Below, in pieces: positions 16,577 to 24,238 of a DNA stretch of 64,000 bases (position 1 is its first letter; the number at the start of each line of letters is the position of its first letter). The translations under genes were made by a program, and so were the position numbers. Below the pieces are notes generated by a model, which worked only from the letters and a program-made list of their open reading frames with translations, did no database searches and had not been told where the DNA came from. Origin of the DNA: an uncultured Lachnospiraceae bacterium (lineage in GTDB: Bacteria > Bacillota > Clostridia > Lachnospirales > Lachnospiraceae); the NCBI GenBank assembly GCA_947570615.1, contig CANOVJ010000007.1, positions 47,751 through 111,750 on the forward strand, given 5' to 3'.

Positions 16577-19072
16577 ATGGACAGGAAAATAACAGAACTG
16601 AGACAGGGCTGGCGTTTTCACCTGGGAGAATGTGAGCCGGCCTGGTATAAGGGATATGACGACAGCAGCTGGAGAGCGGTGACGGTTCCCCACGACTGGT
16701 CCGTGGAAGCGCCTTTTTCAAAGGACTATTCCAGCGGTACCGGTTATCTGAGAGGGGGAATTGGCTGGTACCGGATCCGGTTTTCACTGCCGGAGGCTTA
16801 CCGGGGAAAGCGGATCCGTGTGGTATTTGACGGCGTTTACAAAAACAGCCAGGTCTGGTGCAACAGCTATTATCTGGGAAAGAGACCGAACGGCTACAGC
16901 ACCTTTTCCTGTGATATCAGCGATTTCGCGGTATTTGGGGAGCAGGACAACCAGATCAGCGTGAAGGTGACACATACGGATCTGGCGGATTCCCGCTGGT
17001 TTACCGGAAGCGGGATCACCAGAAAGGTTACGCTGGTGATCGAGGAGGCGGTACACCCTGCGGAGTACGGCGTCACCTTCCGGACGGAGAGCATTTCCCG
17101 CAGGGAGGGCGGATCTGCCCAGGAGAAGGACGCGCAAACTTTCGCAGAGATTTCGGTTATACATGAGATGGTCAACGCCACAGAGGATGCGGCGGAGCTT
17201 ACCGTCACCACGGAGCTTGTTGACGGGGACGGACATATGGCCGCAAGGCTGAAAGGATGTGTGAAGCTTCCGGCAGGGGAAGAAGGCCCGGCATATGGAA
17301 GGGCGCAGAAGGACTGTCCCCGGAAGCTGGTGTTAAAGGGCGTCGTGGAAAACCCCCGCCTCTGGTCGCCCCGGACGCCGGAGCTTTACCGCATGAGTAC
17401 CTGGTATCAGATAAACGGGGGAGAGGCGTACCTGGCGGATGAGCAGAGGGTGGGAATCCGCACCATTGATTTCAGGCCTTCGGAGGGCTTTTTCTTAAAC
17501 GGCGTGGAGACAAAGCTTAAGGGCGTCTGCGTCCATCATGACGGAGGATGCCTGGGGGCGGCCATGAGCAGCGAGGTCTGGCAGCGCAGACTGCAGGAGC
17601 TTAAGGAGTGCGGCTGTAATGCCATACGATGCAGCCACAACCCCCACATGCCGGAGCTCTACGCCCTCTGCGACGCCATGGGCTTTCTGATGATGGACGA
17701 GGCCTTTGACGAGTGGGAGAACCCCAAGAATAAATGGTCCGTGGGACATAATGTATATCCGCCCAGGCATCAGGGCTATTATGAGGATTTCCCCGCGTGG
17801 CATGAGGAGGATCTGCGGGCCATGGTGCGCAGGGACAGAAACCATCCCAGTGTGATCCTCTGGAGCATCGGAAACGAGATCGACTATCCCAACGACCCCT
17901 ACTGCCATCCCATGTTTGAGACCATGACCGGAAACAACGACGCCAACAAACCGGCGGCGGAGCGTCAGTATGACACGGACAAGCCCAATATGGAAAGGCT
18001 CTCCGTGATCGCGGCTCATCTGGCCCGGATTGTACGGCAGGAGGATGAGACCCGCCCGGTGACGCTGGCGGCGGCTTTCCCGGAGCTGTCCTCCCGCATC
18101 GGCTTTCTGGACGCGCTGGACGTGGTGGGCTACAATTACAAGGAGCATCTCTACGAGGAGGATCACAGGCGTTTCCCTGAAAAGGCCTTTCTGGGGAGCG
18201 AGAACAGCCACAGCTACGAGGCCTGGCGGGCGGTAACCGACCATCCTTACATCTGCGGACAGTTTCTGTGGACGGGAATCGACTATCTGGGGGAGGCCCA
18301 CGGCTGGCCCATTCACGGTTCCCAGGCGGGAATCCTCACCACCGCGGGGTTTCGCAAGCCGGAATACTACCGGCGCAAAACCTTCTGGAGACAGGAGCTG
18401 ACCATGCGTCTTGCCACCAGAGCGGACGATGGAAGAACCCAGGGCTGGCTTCCCATGAGCGGGAGCTGGAACTATGAGGAGGGGACAGCGGTGCAGGTAA
18501 AATGCTACGCCAATGTGCCCCGGGGAGCCTGTATTGTCCTGAAATGTAACGGACGCAGGGTAGGGAGTGAGTCCGCTTATGGCTCTGACGGCGCGTTCCT
18601 TTTCCACATGGATTATGAGCCCGGCGTGCTGGAGGCGTTCTGCTGTGATGCGGACGGCGCGGTACTGGGAACCTGCTCTCTGAAAACGACCGGGAGGGCC
18701 GCAGGATTTTCCTGCAGGCTCTGGCAGGAGAGGGACGCCCTTTCCGGACGTTCCTGGCAGGAGTGCGCAGCCCGGAGCGGGTACCTGTTTCAGATCCTTG
18801 TGAATCTGACCGATGAGGAGGGCGCGGAAGTTGTGTGGGATGATCGGGAGATTAAGGTACAGGTACAGGGACCCGGCGAGCTGGCGGGGCTGGACAACGG
18901 AGATCTGGCGGATGTAACGCCCTTCTCCTGCCATGTGCGAAAGACCTTTGCCGGGAACCTGGTAGCGTATGTGCGGCGGACGGGGCCTGGCAGAATCAGG
19001 GTTTTTGTGGAGCTCGCGGGAGCGGAAGGGGCGCAGAACGCGCCGGTTCAGAGGGAGATCCTGATCGGATAG
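16577..19072 (+). CDS. Glycoside hydrolase family 2 enzyme (beta-galactosidase-like)
   Basis: 831-residue glycosidase with the GH2 layout: jelly-roll sugar-binding domain (about 1-160; GWRFHLGE, VPHDWSVEAPF, GGIGWYR), an immunoglobulin-like domain, and a TIM barrel (about 300-600). The acid/base is Glu434 in SIGNEIDYPND and the likely nucleophile Glu542 in LGSENSHSY, about 108 residues apart as expected for GH2. Additional beta domains follow. No signal peptide, so cytoplasmic. Start ATG 16577 has purine-rich AGGGGAAAGGGAAAG upstream; the in-frame ATG 16553 sits on the previous stop with no ribosome site. Beta-galactosidase, glucuronidase or another activity cannot be separated by eye; galK-galT lie 10 kb away. 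Confidence 0.88.
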   Translation: MDRKITELRQGWRFHLGECEPAWYKGYDDSSWRAVTVPHDWSVEAPFSKDYSSGTGYLRGGIGWYRIRFSLPEAYRGKRIRVVFDGVYKNSQVWCNSYYLGKRPNGYSTFSCDISDFAVFGEQDNQISVKVTHTDLADSRWFTGSGITRKVTLVIEEAVHPAEYGVTFRTESISRREGGSAQEKDAQTFAEISVIHEMVNATEDAAELTVTTELVDGDGHMAARLKGCVKLPAGEEGPAYGRAQKDCPRKLVLKGVVENPRLWSPRTPELYRMSTWYQINGGEAYLADEQRVGIRTIDFRPSEGFFLNGVETKLKGVCVHHDGGCLGAAMSSEVWQRRLQELKECGCNAIRCSHNPHMPELYALCDAMGFLMMDEAFDEWENPKNKWSVGHNVYPPRHQGYYEDFPAWHEEDLRAMVRRDRNHPSVILWSIGNEIDYPNDPYCHPMFETMTGNNDANKPAAERQYDTDKPNMERLSVIAAHLARIVRQEDETRPVTLAAAFPELSSRIGFLDALDVVGYNYKEHLYEEDHRRFPEKAFLGSENSHSYEAWRAVTDHPYICGQFLWTGIDYLGEAHGWPIHGSQAGILTTAGFRKPEYYRRKTFWRQELTMRLATRADDGRTQGWLPMSGSWNYEEGTAVQVKCYANVPRGACIVLKCNGRRVGSESAYGSDGAFLFHMDYEPGVLEAFCCDADGAVLGTCSLKTTGRAAGFSCRLWQERDALSGRSWQECAARSGYLFQILVNLTDEEGAEVVWDDREIKVQVQGPGELAGLDNGDLADVTPFSCHVRKTFAGNLVAYVRRTGPGRIRVFVELAGAEGAQNAPVQREILIG

Positions 19073-19099
19073 GCAGGACGGATTAAGGAAAGGTTCAGA

Positions 19100-19933
19100 A
19101 TGGATATCAGGAAAATTTATTCCAGAAACGCCGCCTTCCAGAAATTTGAGGTGCTCAGGACAAACCGCAACAAACGCTATAAATACGGCGAATTTCTGGT
19201 GGAGGGCGTTCGCAATATCAACGAGGCGGCAGGAAGCGGCTGGGAATTTACTTCCCTGATCTATGACGGAGAGAAATCGCTGTCCGGCTGGGCCAGGGAG
19301 ATTCTGGGGACCGTGAAAACCCGGGTAAACTATGAGCTCACCGGCGAGCTGATGGAGGAAATCAGCGGCAAGCAGGATACCTCCGAGCTTCTGGCCATCG
19401 TGCGGATGCGCAGGGACGATCCCGCCAGGCTGGTTTTGTCCCCGGTTCCCCTTCTTATGCTGTTCGACAGGCCGTCCAACAGAGGAAATCTCGGGACGGT
19501 GATCCGCTCCTGTGACTCTCTGGGGGCGGACGGCCTGCTCCTTACAGGACACGGGGTGGATCTGTACGATCCGGAGGTGGTGGGCGCCTCCATGGGCTCC
19601 TTTTTCCGACTCCCCTCGGTGCGGATGACGGATAACGACGCGCTGTTTCAGTATATTGACGGTCTGAGAGCAAAGTACCCGGATTTTCAGGTGGTGGGAA
19701 CCACGGCTCACCGGGAGAAGCGGATAACCCAGGTCGATTTTACCCGGCCGACCCTCCTCCTGATCGGAAACGAGACGGAAGGCCTGAGCAGGGCCTTTAA
19801 GGAAAAAAGCGATGTGCTGGCCACCATTCCCATGAGCGGGCGCTCCTGCGCTTCCTCCTTTAACGTGGGATGCGCCGCCACGGTCTTTCTCTACGAGGCT
19901 GTCCGGCAGAGGATGCAGGCTCTGTCCGTTTGA
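19100..19933 (+). CDS. TrmH/SpoU-family RNA 2'-O-methyltransferase
   Basis: 277-residue SPOUT methyltransferase that methylates ribose 2'-hydroxyls in rRNA or tRNA. The N-terminal substrate-binding part (about 1-110; KYGEFLVEGVRNINEA) is followed by the knotted domain with the three SPOUT motifs: motif 1 DRPSNRGNLGTVIRSCDSLG, motif 2 LLIGNETEGLS and motif 3 IPMSGRSCASSFNVGCAA. The Asn-Arg-Gly in motif 1 and Ser-Asn in motif 3 are those of active enzymes. AAGGAAAGG precedes the ATG. The target nucleotide cannot be deduced. It follows the GH2 gene by 27 bp but the link is probably only positional. Confidence 0.88.
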   Translation: MDIRKIYSRNAAFQKFEVLRTNRNKRYKYGEFLVEGVRNINEAAGSGWEFTSLIYDGEKSLSGWAREILGTVKTRVNYELTGELMEEISGKQDTSELLAIVRMRRDDPARLVLSPVPLLMLFDRPSNRGNLGTVIRSCDSLGADGLLLTGHGVDLYDPEVVGASMGSFFRLPSVRMTDNDALFQYIDGLRAKYPDFQVVGTTAHREKRITQVDFTRPTLLLIGNETEGLSRAFKEKSDVLATIPMSGRSCASSFNVGCAATVFLYEAVRQRMQALSV

Positions 19934-20001
19934 TCTGAGTCCGTTTTACGGGACATATCTTCTGCTATCATGGAACCGGCAGAAAGGACGGGCGGATAAG
20001 G

Positions 20002-20457
20002 ATGAATACAGAAATCATTATTGCGGCAGCCGCCGTGTCGGCGCTGATACTTTTTTCGGGACTGACCCTCAGAATGCTTCTGAAAAGGAGGCGCGGGAGA
20101 GCAGATCTCTTTGAGGATATGGAGGGCAGAGAGTTCGAGTATTTCTGTGCGGAGCTGCTGGAGCAGAGGGGCTTTGTGGACGTGGAGGTAACCAGGGGGA
20201 GCGGCGACTACGGGATCGACATTCTGGCGGAGAAGGAGGGTGTGACCTATGCCATCCAGTGCAAATGTTATACCTCGCCGGTGGGCGTGCATGCCGTCCA
20301 GGAGGCCTGCGCGGGCAGGGAATACTACGACCGGATGGTGGGCGCGGTGATGACCAACCAGTATTTTACCGCTCCCGCGGTGGAGGCGGCCAGAAAGCTC
20401 AAGATTCTGCTCTGGGACGGCGGATATGTGGAGGAGATGATGGAGGAGGGCGCTTAG
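20002..20457 (+). CDS. Membrane-anchored Mrr-like restriction endonuclease-fold protein
   Basis: 151-residue protein with one N-terminal membrane helix (about 4-25), a basic KRRRGR stop-transfer motif and an Mrr_cat-type nuclease domain. The PD-(D/E)XK core reads GSGDYGIDILAE...YAIQCKCY: Asp in GID, then Gln-x-Lys. GREFEYFCAELLEQRGF is the usual first helix. Such domains cut DNA, in Mrr often modified DNA. A single-helix anchor facing the cytoplasm is odd for a restriction enzyme and suggests action on DNA entering at the membrane or a repair role. Expressed alone, without a methylase nearby. Confidence 0.75.
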   Translation: MNTEIIIAAAAVSALILFSGLTLRMLLKRRRGRADLFEDMEGREFEYFCAELLEQRGFVDVEVTRGSGDYGIDILAEKEGVTYAIQCKCYTSPVGVHAVQEACAGREYYDRMVGAVMTNQYFTAPAVEAARKLKILLWDGGYVEEMMEEGA

Positions 20458-20521
20458 TATAGCAGGCTCTCTCAGACGGCGGGCGGCCCCGGTCCGGCGA
20501 AAGCCGCCGGGAGCCGGATCG

Positions 20522-22354
20522 TCAGGGGGCGGCGGTGGCCGTAAGCTGCTGCGTAAGGCTCTGAAAATCCGAGGGTCCCGTCTCCAGAACGAATCTGTGG
20601 AAGCGCATCAGGGTGAAGTCCTCCCCCCAGAGCTCCTGCGCCTTCTCCCGCAGGGAGAGAAATTCCAGAAAACCAAGGTAGTATTTCAGATAGTTGACCG
20701 GCTCCTCCACGATGTATTCGTAGACAGAGGCGGCGGCCTGGGGATCGGTGATTCCCATCTCGCCCAGAATGCCTCTGACCTGGGCGGGGGTGGCGCCCTC
20801 ATAGTGAATGGCGATATCCAGCAGAGAATACAGACACAGCAGCAGGTTCCGGTTCAGGCGGCAGGCCTCATACCAGGCGGCCTCGGAGGGCTGCGTGTGT
20901 TCAACCATCTGCCGGGCATAATAATACGAGAGATTCTCCACATAAAGGGCCCAGCCCTCCGTGTATCCTCCATAGTGCAGGAGATAACGCAGGCCGGAGG
21001 CGTTCTGGCTTTGCAGATAGAGCTGGCTGTACACGGTCTGGTAGAGGTGGCCCGGATAGCCCTCGTGAGCCAGGGTGGTGTAGAGTGTGAGGGCGTCGGG
21101 CATGTTTTTGTGATTGATATAAATAATGTTGCTGCTCATGTCGTCGATGGGAGGCGTCAGATAGTAGGCGGGACTGCTGTAATCCTCCATGGACGGGGAG
21201 ACGCTTTTGATGGTACAGGAGGGCGAAAAGCTGCCCGATGTGTCGGGAAAGGCAGGGAAGTCCCCTGCGATACGGCTTTGCAGATCCGCAAGCATCTCCT
21301 CGGGCGCGGAATAGGGAAACTCCGTGAAGGCTTCAGGGTCTCTCTCAGAGAGCGCGGGATACTTTTGCATAAGGAGCATCAGGGAGGAGAGATTTCTCTG
21401 AAAATCCTCCCAGAGGAGCGTTCTGATCTGCGCAATGCTTCTGGGAGAGCCGGTGGCGGAGGCCAGAAGATATTCATAATAGGCGCGTCCCTCCGAAAAA
21501 TAACACAGTCCCATGGAGTTTGCGCCGCTTCCCTGAAGGACAGTGAATGCGTCCGCCAGTTTTTCGTAGGCGGGAGCCACGACGGTGGTGAGAAGCCGGT
21601 CGTTTTCACAGACCCACTTCTGCTTCTGTTCGGAGGTGATCAGGTTCTGCGCTTCGAGAGCCTCCAGCCGTTCCAGGAAGGTGGTATGCAGAAAATGGGT
21701 TCCATCCTTCAGGGCGTTTTTGTCCATAATGAGGGAACAGGCCCGGATCACCTTTGCGGCGGCTGCGTCGGACATAAAGAGCCCTTTTTCAGCCTTTTCC
21801 TTCTCGTACCGGATCAGACCATCAAAGTAGGTATCCGTCTGATCCAGAATATGCAGATAATCTTCCACATCCTTTTCGGAGCGGAATGTATAGTCGGCGA
21901 GAAGAATCGGAAGGCCTGACTGCATTCCGGAGGAGGGGGAGAGGGGTTCGTCATAGAAGGAATACGAAACGCCCGAAAGGCGCAGCGTAAGAAAGCGGTT
22001 CAGCAGAGTGCAGGTGTAAGCGTCGCTCTCGCTCAGGCGCTGTGGATCGATCCGGGAAAGACGCTCGAGGGCGTCGCGCAGATCCCTCTCCCCGTTATCC
22101 GTGCCGGGTTCCCAGGGGGAAAGGACGGCGTCCCCGGAGAAACCATAGTTCTGCGGATGCGCCAGCGTATAGTGAAGGCTTATGGCGTTGCCGGAAAGCT
22201 CCGAGTGAAACAATTCTTCCGTCAGCGCGTGAAAGCTGCGGCCATCGCCGGTATAAAGAAAGAAGGACACGCCGGCCAGAAGGGGGAGCAGGAAAAGCAG
22301 AAGGCAGAAAATACGCTTTTTACGGGAAAAAATTTTTTTCAGAGACAAAGCCAC
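20522..22354 (-). CDS. DUF885-family protein, membrane-anchored putative metallopeptidase
   Basis: 610-residue protein with an N-terminal membrane helix (about 14-34) preceded by basic residues, the rest outside. The DUF885 signature HEGYPGH starts at residue 430 in TLAHEGYPGHLYQ and provides the metal ligands as in HExxH-type peptidases; further conserved segments are YYLTPP, YGGYTEGWALYVE and YYARQMVEH. The family is related to carboxypeptidase-like zinc peptidases; substrates are mostly unknown. It is transcribed toward the nuclease gene, and a GC-rich hairpin fills the 64-bp gap between the two stops. Divergent from rpe. Confidence 0.8.
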   Translation of the reverse strand: MALSLKKIFSRKKRIFCLLLFLLPLLAGVSFFLYTGDGRSFHALTEELFHSELSGNAISLHYTLAHPQNYGFSGDAVLSPWEPGTDNGERDLRDALERLSRIDPQRLSESDAYTCTLLNRFLTLRLSGVSYSFYDEPLSPSSGMQSGLPILLADYTFRSEKDVEDYLHILDQTDTYFDGLIRYEKEKAEKGLFMSDAAAAKVIRACSLIMDKNALKDGTHFLHTTFLERLEALEAQNLITSEQKQKWVCENDRLLTTVVAPAYEKLADAFTVLQGSGANSMGLCYFSEGRAYYEYLLASATGSPRSIAQIRTLLWEDFQRNLSSLMLLMQKYPALSERDPEAFTEFPYSAPEEMLADLQSRIAGDFPAFPDTSGSFSPSCTIKSVSPSMEDYSSPAYYLTPPIDDMSSNIIYINHKNMPDALTLYTTLAHEGYPGHLYQTVYSQLYLQSQNASGLRYLLHYGGYTEGWALYVENLSYYYARQMVEHTQPSEAAWYEACRLNRNLLLCLYSLLDIAIHYEGATPAQVRGILGEMGITDPQAAASVYEYIVEEPVNYLKYYLGFLEFLSLREKAQELWGEDFTLMRFHRFVLETGPSDFQSLTQQLTATAAP

Positions 22355-22374
22355 GACCTCGAAGGACTAATCGT

Positions 22375-22403
22375 TTGATTATATGAGCCGGTTGTGATAG
22401 AAT
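22375..22403 (+). promoter_or_regulatory. Promoter of rpe-map
   Basis: TTGATT (22375-22380), 17-bp spacer, TAGAAT (22398-22403). The resulting leader of about 90 nt contains a GC-rich CCTGC/GCAGG hairpin. Confidence 0.55.
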
Positions 22404-22502
22404 ATTACTTGTCCTTTAAGAAATGTAATACAGGAAGTACACAGACTGAAGCAGTGCCTGCGGCGGGGCCGGCAGGTAACGGAAAGAATACAGGTATTTT
22501 AT

Positions 22503-23174
22503 ATGTATATATTAGCGCCATCTCTTCTCGCGGCGGATTTTAATATCCTGGGAGAGCAGATCAGAGAAACGGAGCGGGCAGGTGCGCAGTACCTCCATAT
22601 AGATGTGATGGACGGCATCTTTGTTCCCAGTATCTCCTTCGGTATGCCTCTGATCCGTTCCATCAGGGAAACCAGCGGGCAGTTTTTTGACGTTCACTTA
22701 ATGATCATGCACCCGCAGCGGCATATTAAGGAGTTTGCGGCGTGCGGAGCGGACGGAATCACCTTTCACCTCGAGGCGGCGGAGAATGTGCAGGAGCTGA
22801 TCCGCCAGATCCACGGCTGCAGCCTGAAGGCAGGAATTTCCATCAAGCCCGGAACGCCCATGGAGGAGATTTTCTCCTATCTCCCATTTGTGGATATGGT
22901 GCTTGTCATGAGCGTGGAGCCGGGAGCCGGAGGGCAGTCCTTTATGCCGGAGGCCTTTGAGCGGATCCGGGCGCTTCGCAGTTATATTGACGCGCACGCC
23001 CTTTCTGTTAAGATCGAGGTGGACGGCGGCGTGGGCAAAAAAAATGTAAGGCAGATCATAGACGCGGGGGCGGATATTTTTGTCGCCGGCTCGGCGGTAT
23101 TTAAAAAGCGCAGTATCAGCGACAATATCTCCCAGTTTATGGAGGCATTCAAAGAAAAAGAAGGTATCAGATGA
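22503..23174 (+). CDS. rpe: Ribulose-phosphate 3-epimerase
   Basis: Interconverts ribulose-5-phosphate and xylulose-5-phosphate in the pentose phosphate pathway. Complete (223 residues) TIM barrel with all usual motifs: LAPSLLAADF at the N-terminus, HIDVMDGIFVPSISFG with catalytic Asp, FDVHLMIMHP, the MSVEPGAGGQSF phosphate loop and KIEVDGGVGKKN with the second Asp. The ATG has no strong ribosome site (GGTATTTTAT). It ends one base before the start of map, so the two form an operon. Confidence 0.95.
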   Translation: MYILAPSLLAADFNILGEQIRETERAGAQYLHIDVMDGIFVPSISFGMPLIRSIRETSGQFFDVHLMIMHPQRHIKEFAACGADGITFHLEAAENVQELIRQIHGCSLKAGISIKPGTPMEEIFSYLPFVDMVLVMSVEPGAGGQSFMPEAFERIRALRSYIDAHALSVKIEVDGGVGKKNVRQIIDAGADIFVAGSAVFKKRSISDNISQFMEAFKEKEGIR

Positions 23175-23175
23175 G

Positions 23176-24048
23176 ATGGAAAAGATAGGCAGAAACGCCC
23201 CCTGCTGGTGCGGCAGCGGAAAGAAATATAAGGTCTGCCACATGGCACTGGACGAAAAGATCCGGCGCTATGCGCTGGAAGGGCATATTGTGCCGGACCG
23301 GAGCATGATCAAGACGCCGGAGCAGATTGAAGGAATCAGGGAGAGCAGCAGGCGGAACGTGGCCATACTGGACGCGGTGGGGAAGATGATCGGCCCCGGC
23401 GTGAGCACCCAGCAGATCGACGACCTGGTACACGATATGACCCTTGAGCTGGGCGGGATTCCGGCCTCCCTCCACTATGACGGCTTCCCCAAAAGCGTCT
23501 GTACCTCCATCAACGAGGTGGTCTGCCACGGGATTCCCTCTGAGGATGTGATCCTCAGGGAAGGGGACATCGTGAATGTGGACGCGACCACCATATATAA
23601 GGGCTATTTTGCGGATTCTTCCAGAATGTACTGCATCGGCCAGGTGGACGAGGAGAAGCGCAGGCTGGTGAGAGTCGCGAAGGAGTGCATGGAGAGGGGG
23701 CTTGCCATGGTGAAGCCCTGGGGATTTCTGGGGGATATGGCCCAGGCGGTGAACGATCATGCCAGAGCCAACGGCTACAGTGTGGTGGTGGAGATCGGCG
23801 GCCACGGCGTGGGGCTGGAATTCCACGAAGATCCCTTTGTCAGCTATGTGGCCAAAGCGGGAACCGAGATGCTGATGGTTCCGGGAATGGTGTTTACCAT
23901 TGAACCCATGGTGAACATGGGAACCAGCGAGGTCTATGTGGATGATGACGATGAATGGACGGTTTATACTGCCGACGGCAGACCTTCGGCCCAGTGGGAG
24001 ATCACGGTGGCGGTGACGCAGGACGGATACGAGGTTTTAACCTGGTAG
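23176..24048 (+). CDS. map: Methionine aminopeptidase type I with SEC-C zinc motif
   Basis: Removes the N-terminal methionine from new proteins. 290 residues: an N-terminal SEC-C zinc motif (CWCGSGKKYKVCH, about 9-21), then a pita-bread peptidase domain with HYDGFPKSVCTSINEVVCHGIP, the metal ligands in VNVDATTIYKGYFADSS and HGVGLEFHEDP, and IEPM near the C-terminus. The extra zinc motif puts it in the MetAP-Ic group, which is thought to bind the ribosome through it. Start ATG 23176 is one base after the rpe stop with GAAGG upstream. Confidence 0.94.
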   Translation: MEKIGRNAPCWCGSGKKYKVCHMALDEKIRRYALEGHIVPDRSMIKTPEQIEGIRESSRRNVAILDAVGKMIGPGVSTQQIDDLVHDMTLELGGIPASLHYDGFPKSVCTSINEVVCHGIPSEDVILREGDIVNVDATTIYKGYFADSSRMYCIGQVDEEKRRLVRVAKECMERGLAMVKPWGFLGDMAQAVNDHARANGYSVVVEIGGHGVGLEFHEDPFVSYVAKAGTEMLMVPGMVFTIEPMVNMGTSEVYVDDDDEWTVYTADGRPSAQWEITVAVTQDGYEVLTW

Positions 24049-24069
24049 AGGCGCAGGCGCGCTTTTGAG

Positions 24070-24092
24070 AGGGCCCGGCGGATCCCCTTTTT
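24070..24092 (+). terminator. Weak terminator after map
   Basis: AGGG (24070-24073) and CCCT (24085-24088) flank a GC-rich loop and are followed by T5. The stem is short. A second hairpin, GCCCGC-GTGA-GCGGGC (24111-24126), lies 20 bp further. Confidence 0.35.
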
Positions 24093-24167
24093 ACAGATCC
24101 TGACCGATATGCCCGCGTGAGCGGGCGTAGGGGATAAAATAAATAACCAGCTACACGGATAAGGCAG

Positions 24168-24213
24168 AACGGCCATACATGGAAGTATTATGCTTTTGTG
24201 TGCGGCCGTTTTC
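24168..24213 (+). terminator. Terminator-like hairpin in the leader of the glycerol gene cluster
   Basis: AACGGCC (24168-24174) pairs with GGCCGTT (24204-24210); after one mismatch four more pairs follow (24176-24179 with 24199-24202), and the 3' side runs into TTTTCC. It sits only 26 bp before the start of the GlpA-like gene, so it could end upstream transcripts or act as an attenuator. Confidence 0.45.
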
Positions 24214-24238
24214 CATCATGAAAAGAAAGGAAAAGAGA

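Noticed and set aside
17495-19711. Long minus-strand ORF (738 codons) opposite the GH2 and TrmH genes
   Set aside because: It is antisense to two convincingly conserved genes, has no recognisable motif and spans their boundary; GC-rich codon bias of the plus-strand genes produces such open antisense frames.
20597-21919. 440-codon plus-strand ORF opposite the DUF885 gene
   Set aside because: Antisense shadow; the minus strand carries the HEGYPGH motif, signal anchor and family-like sequence.
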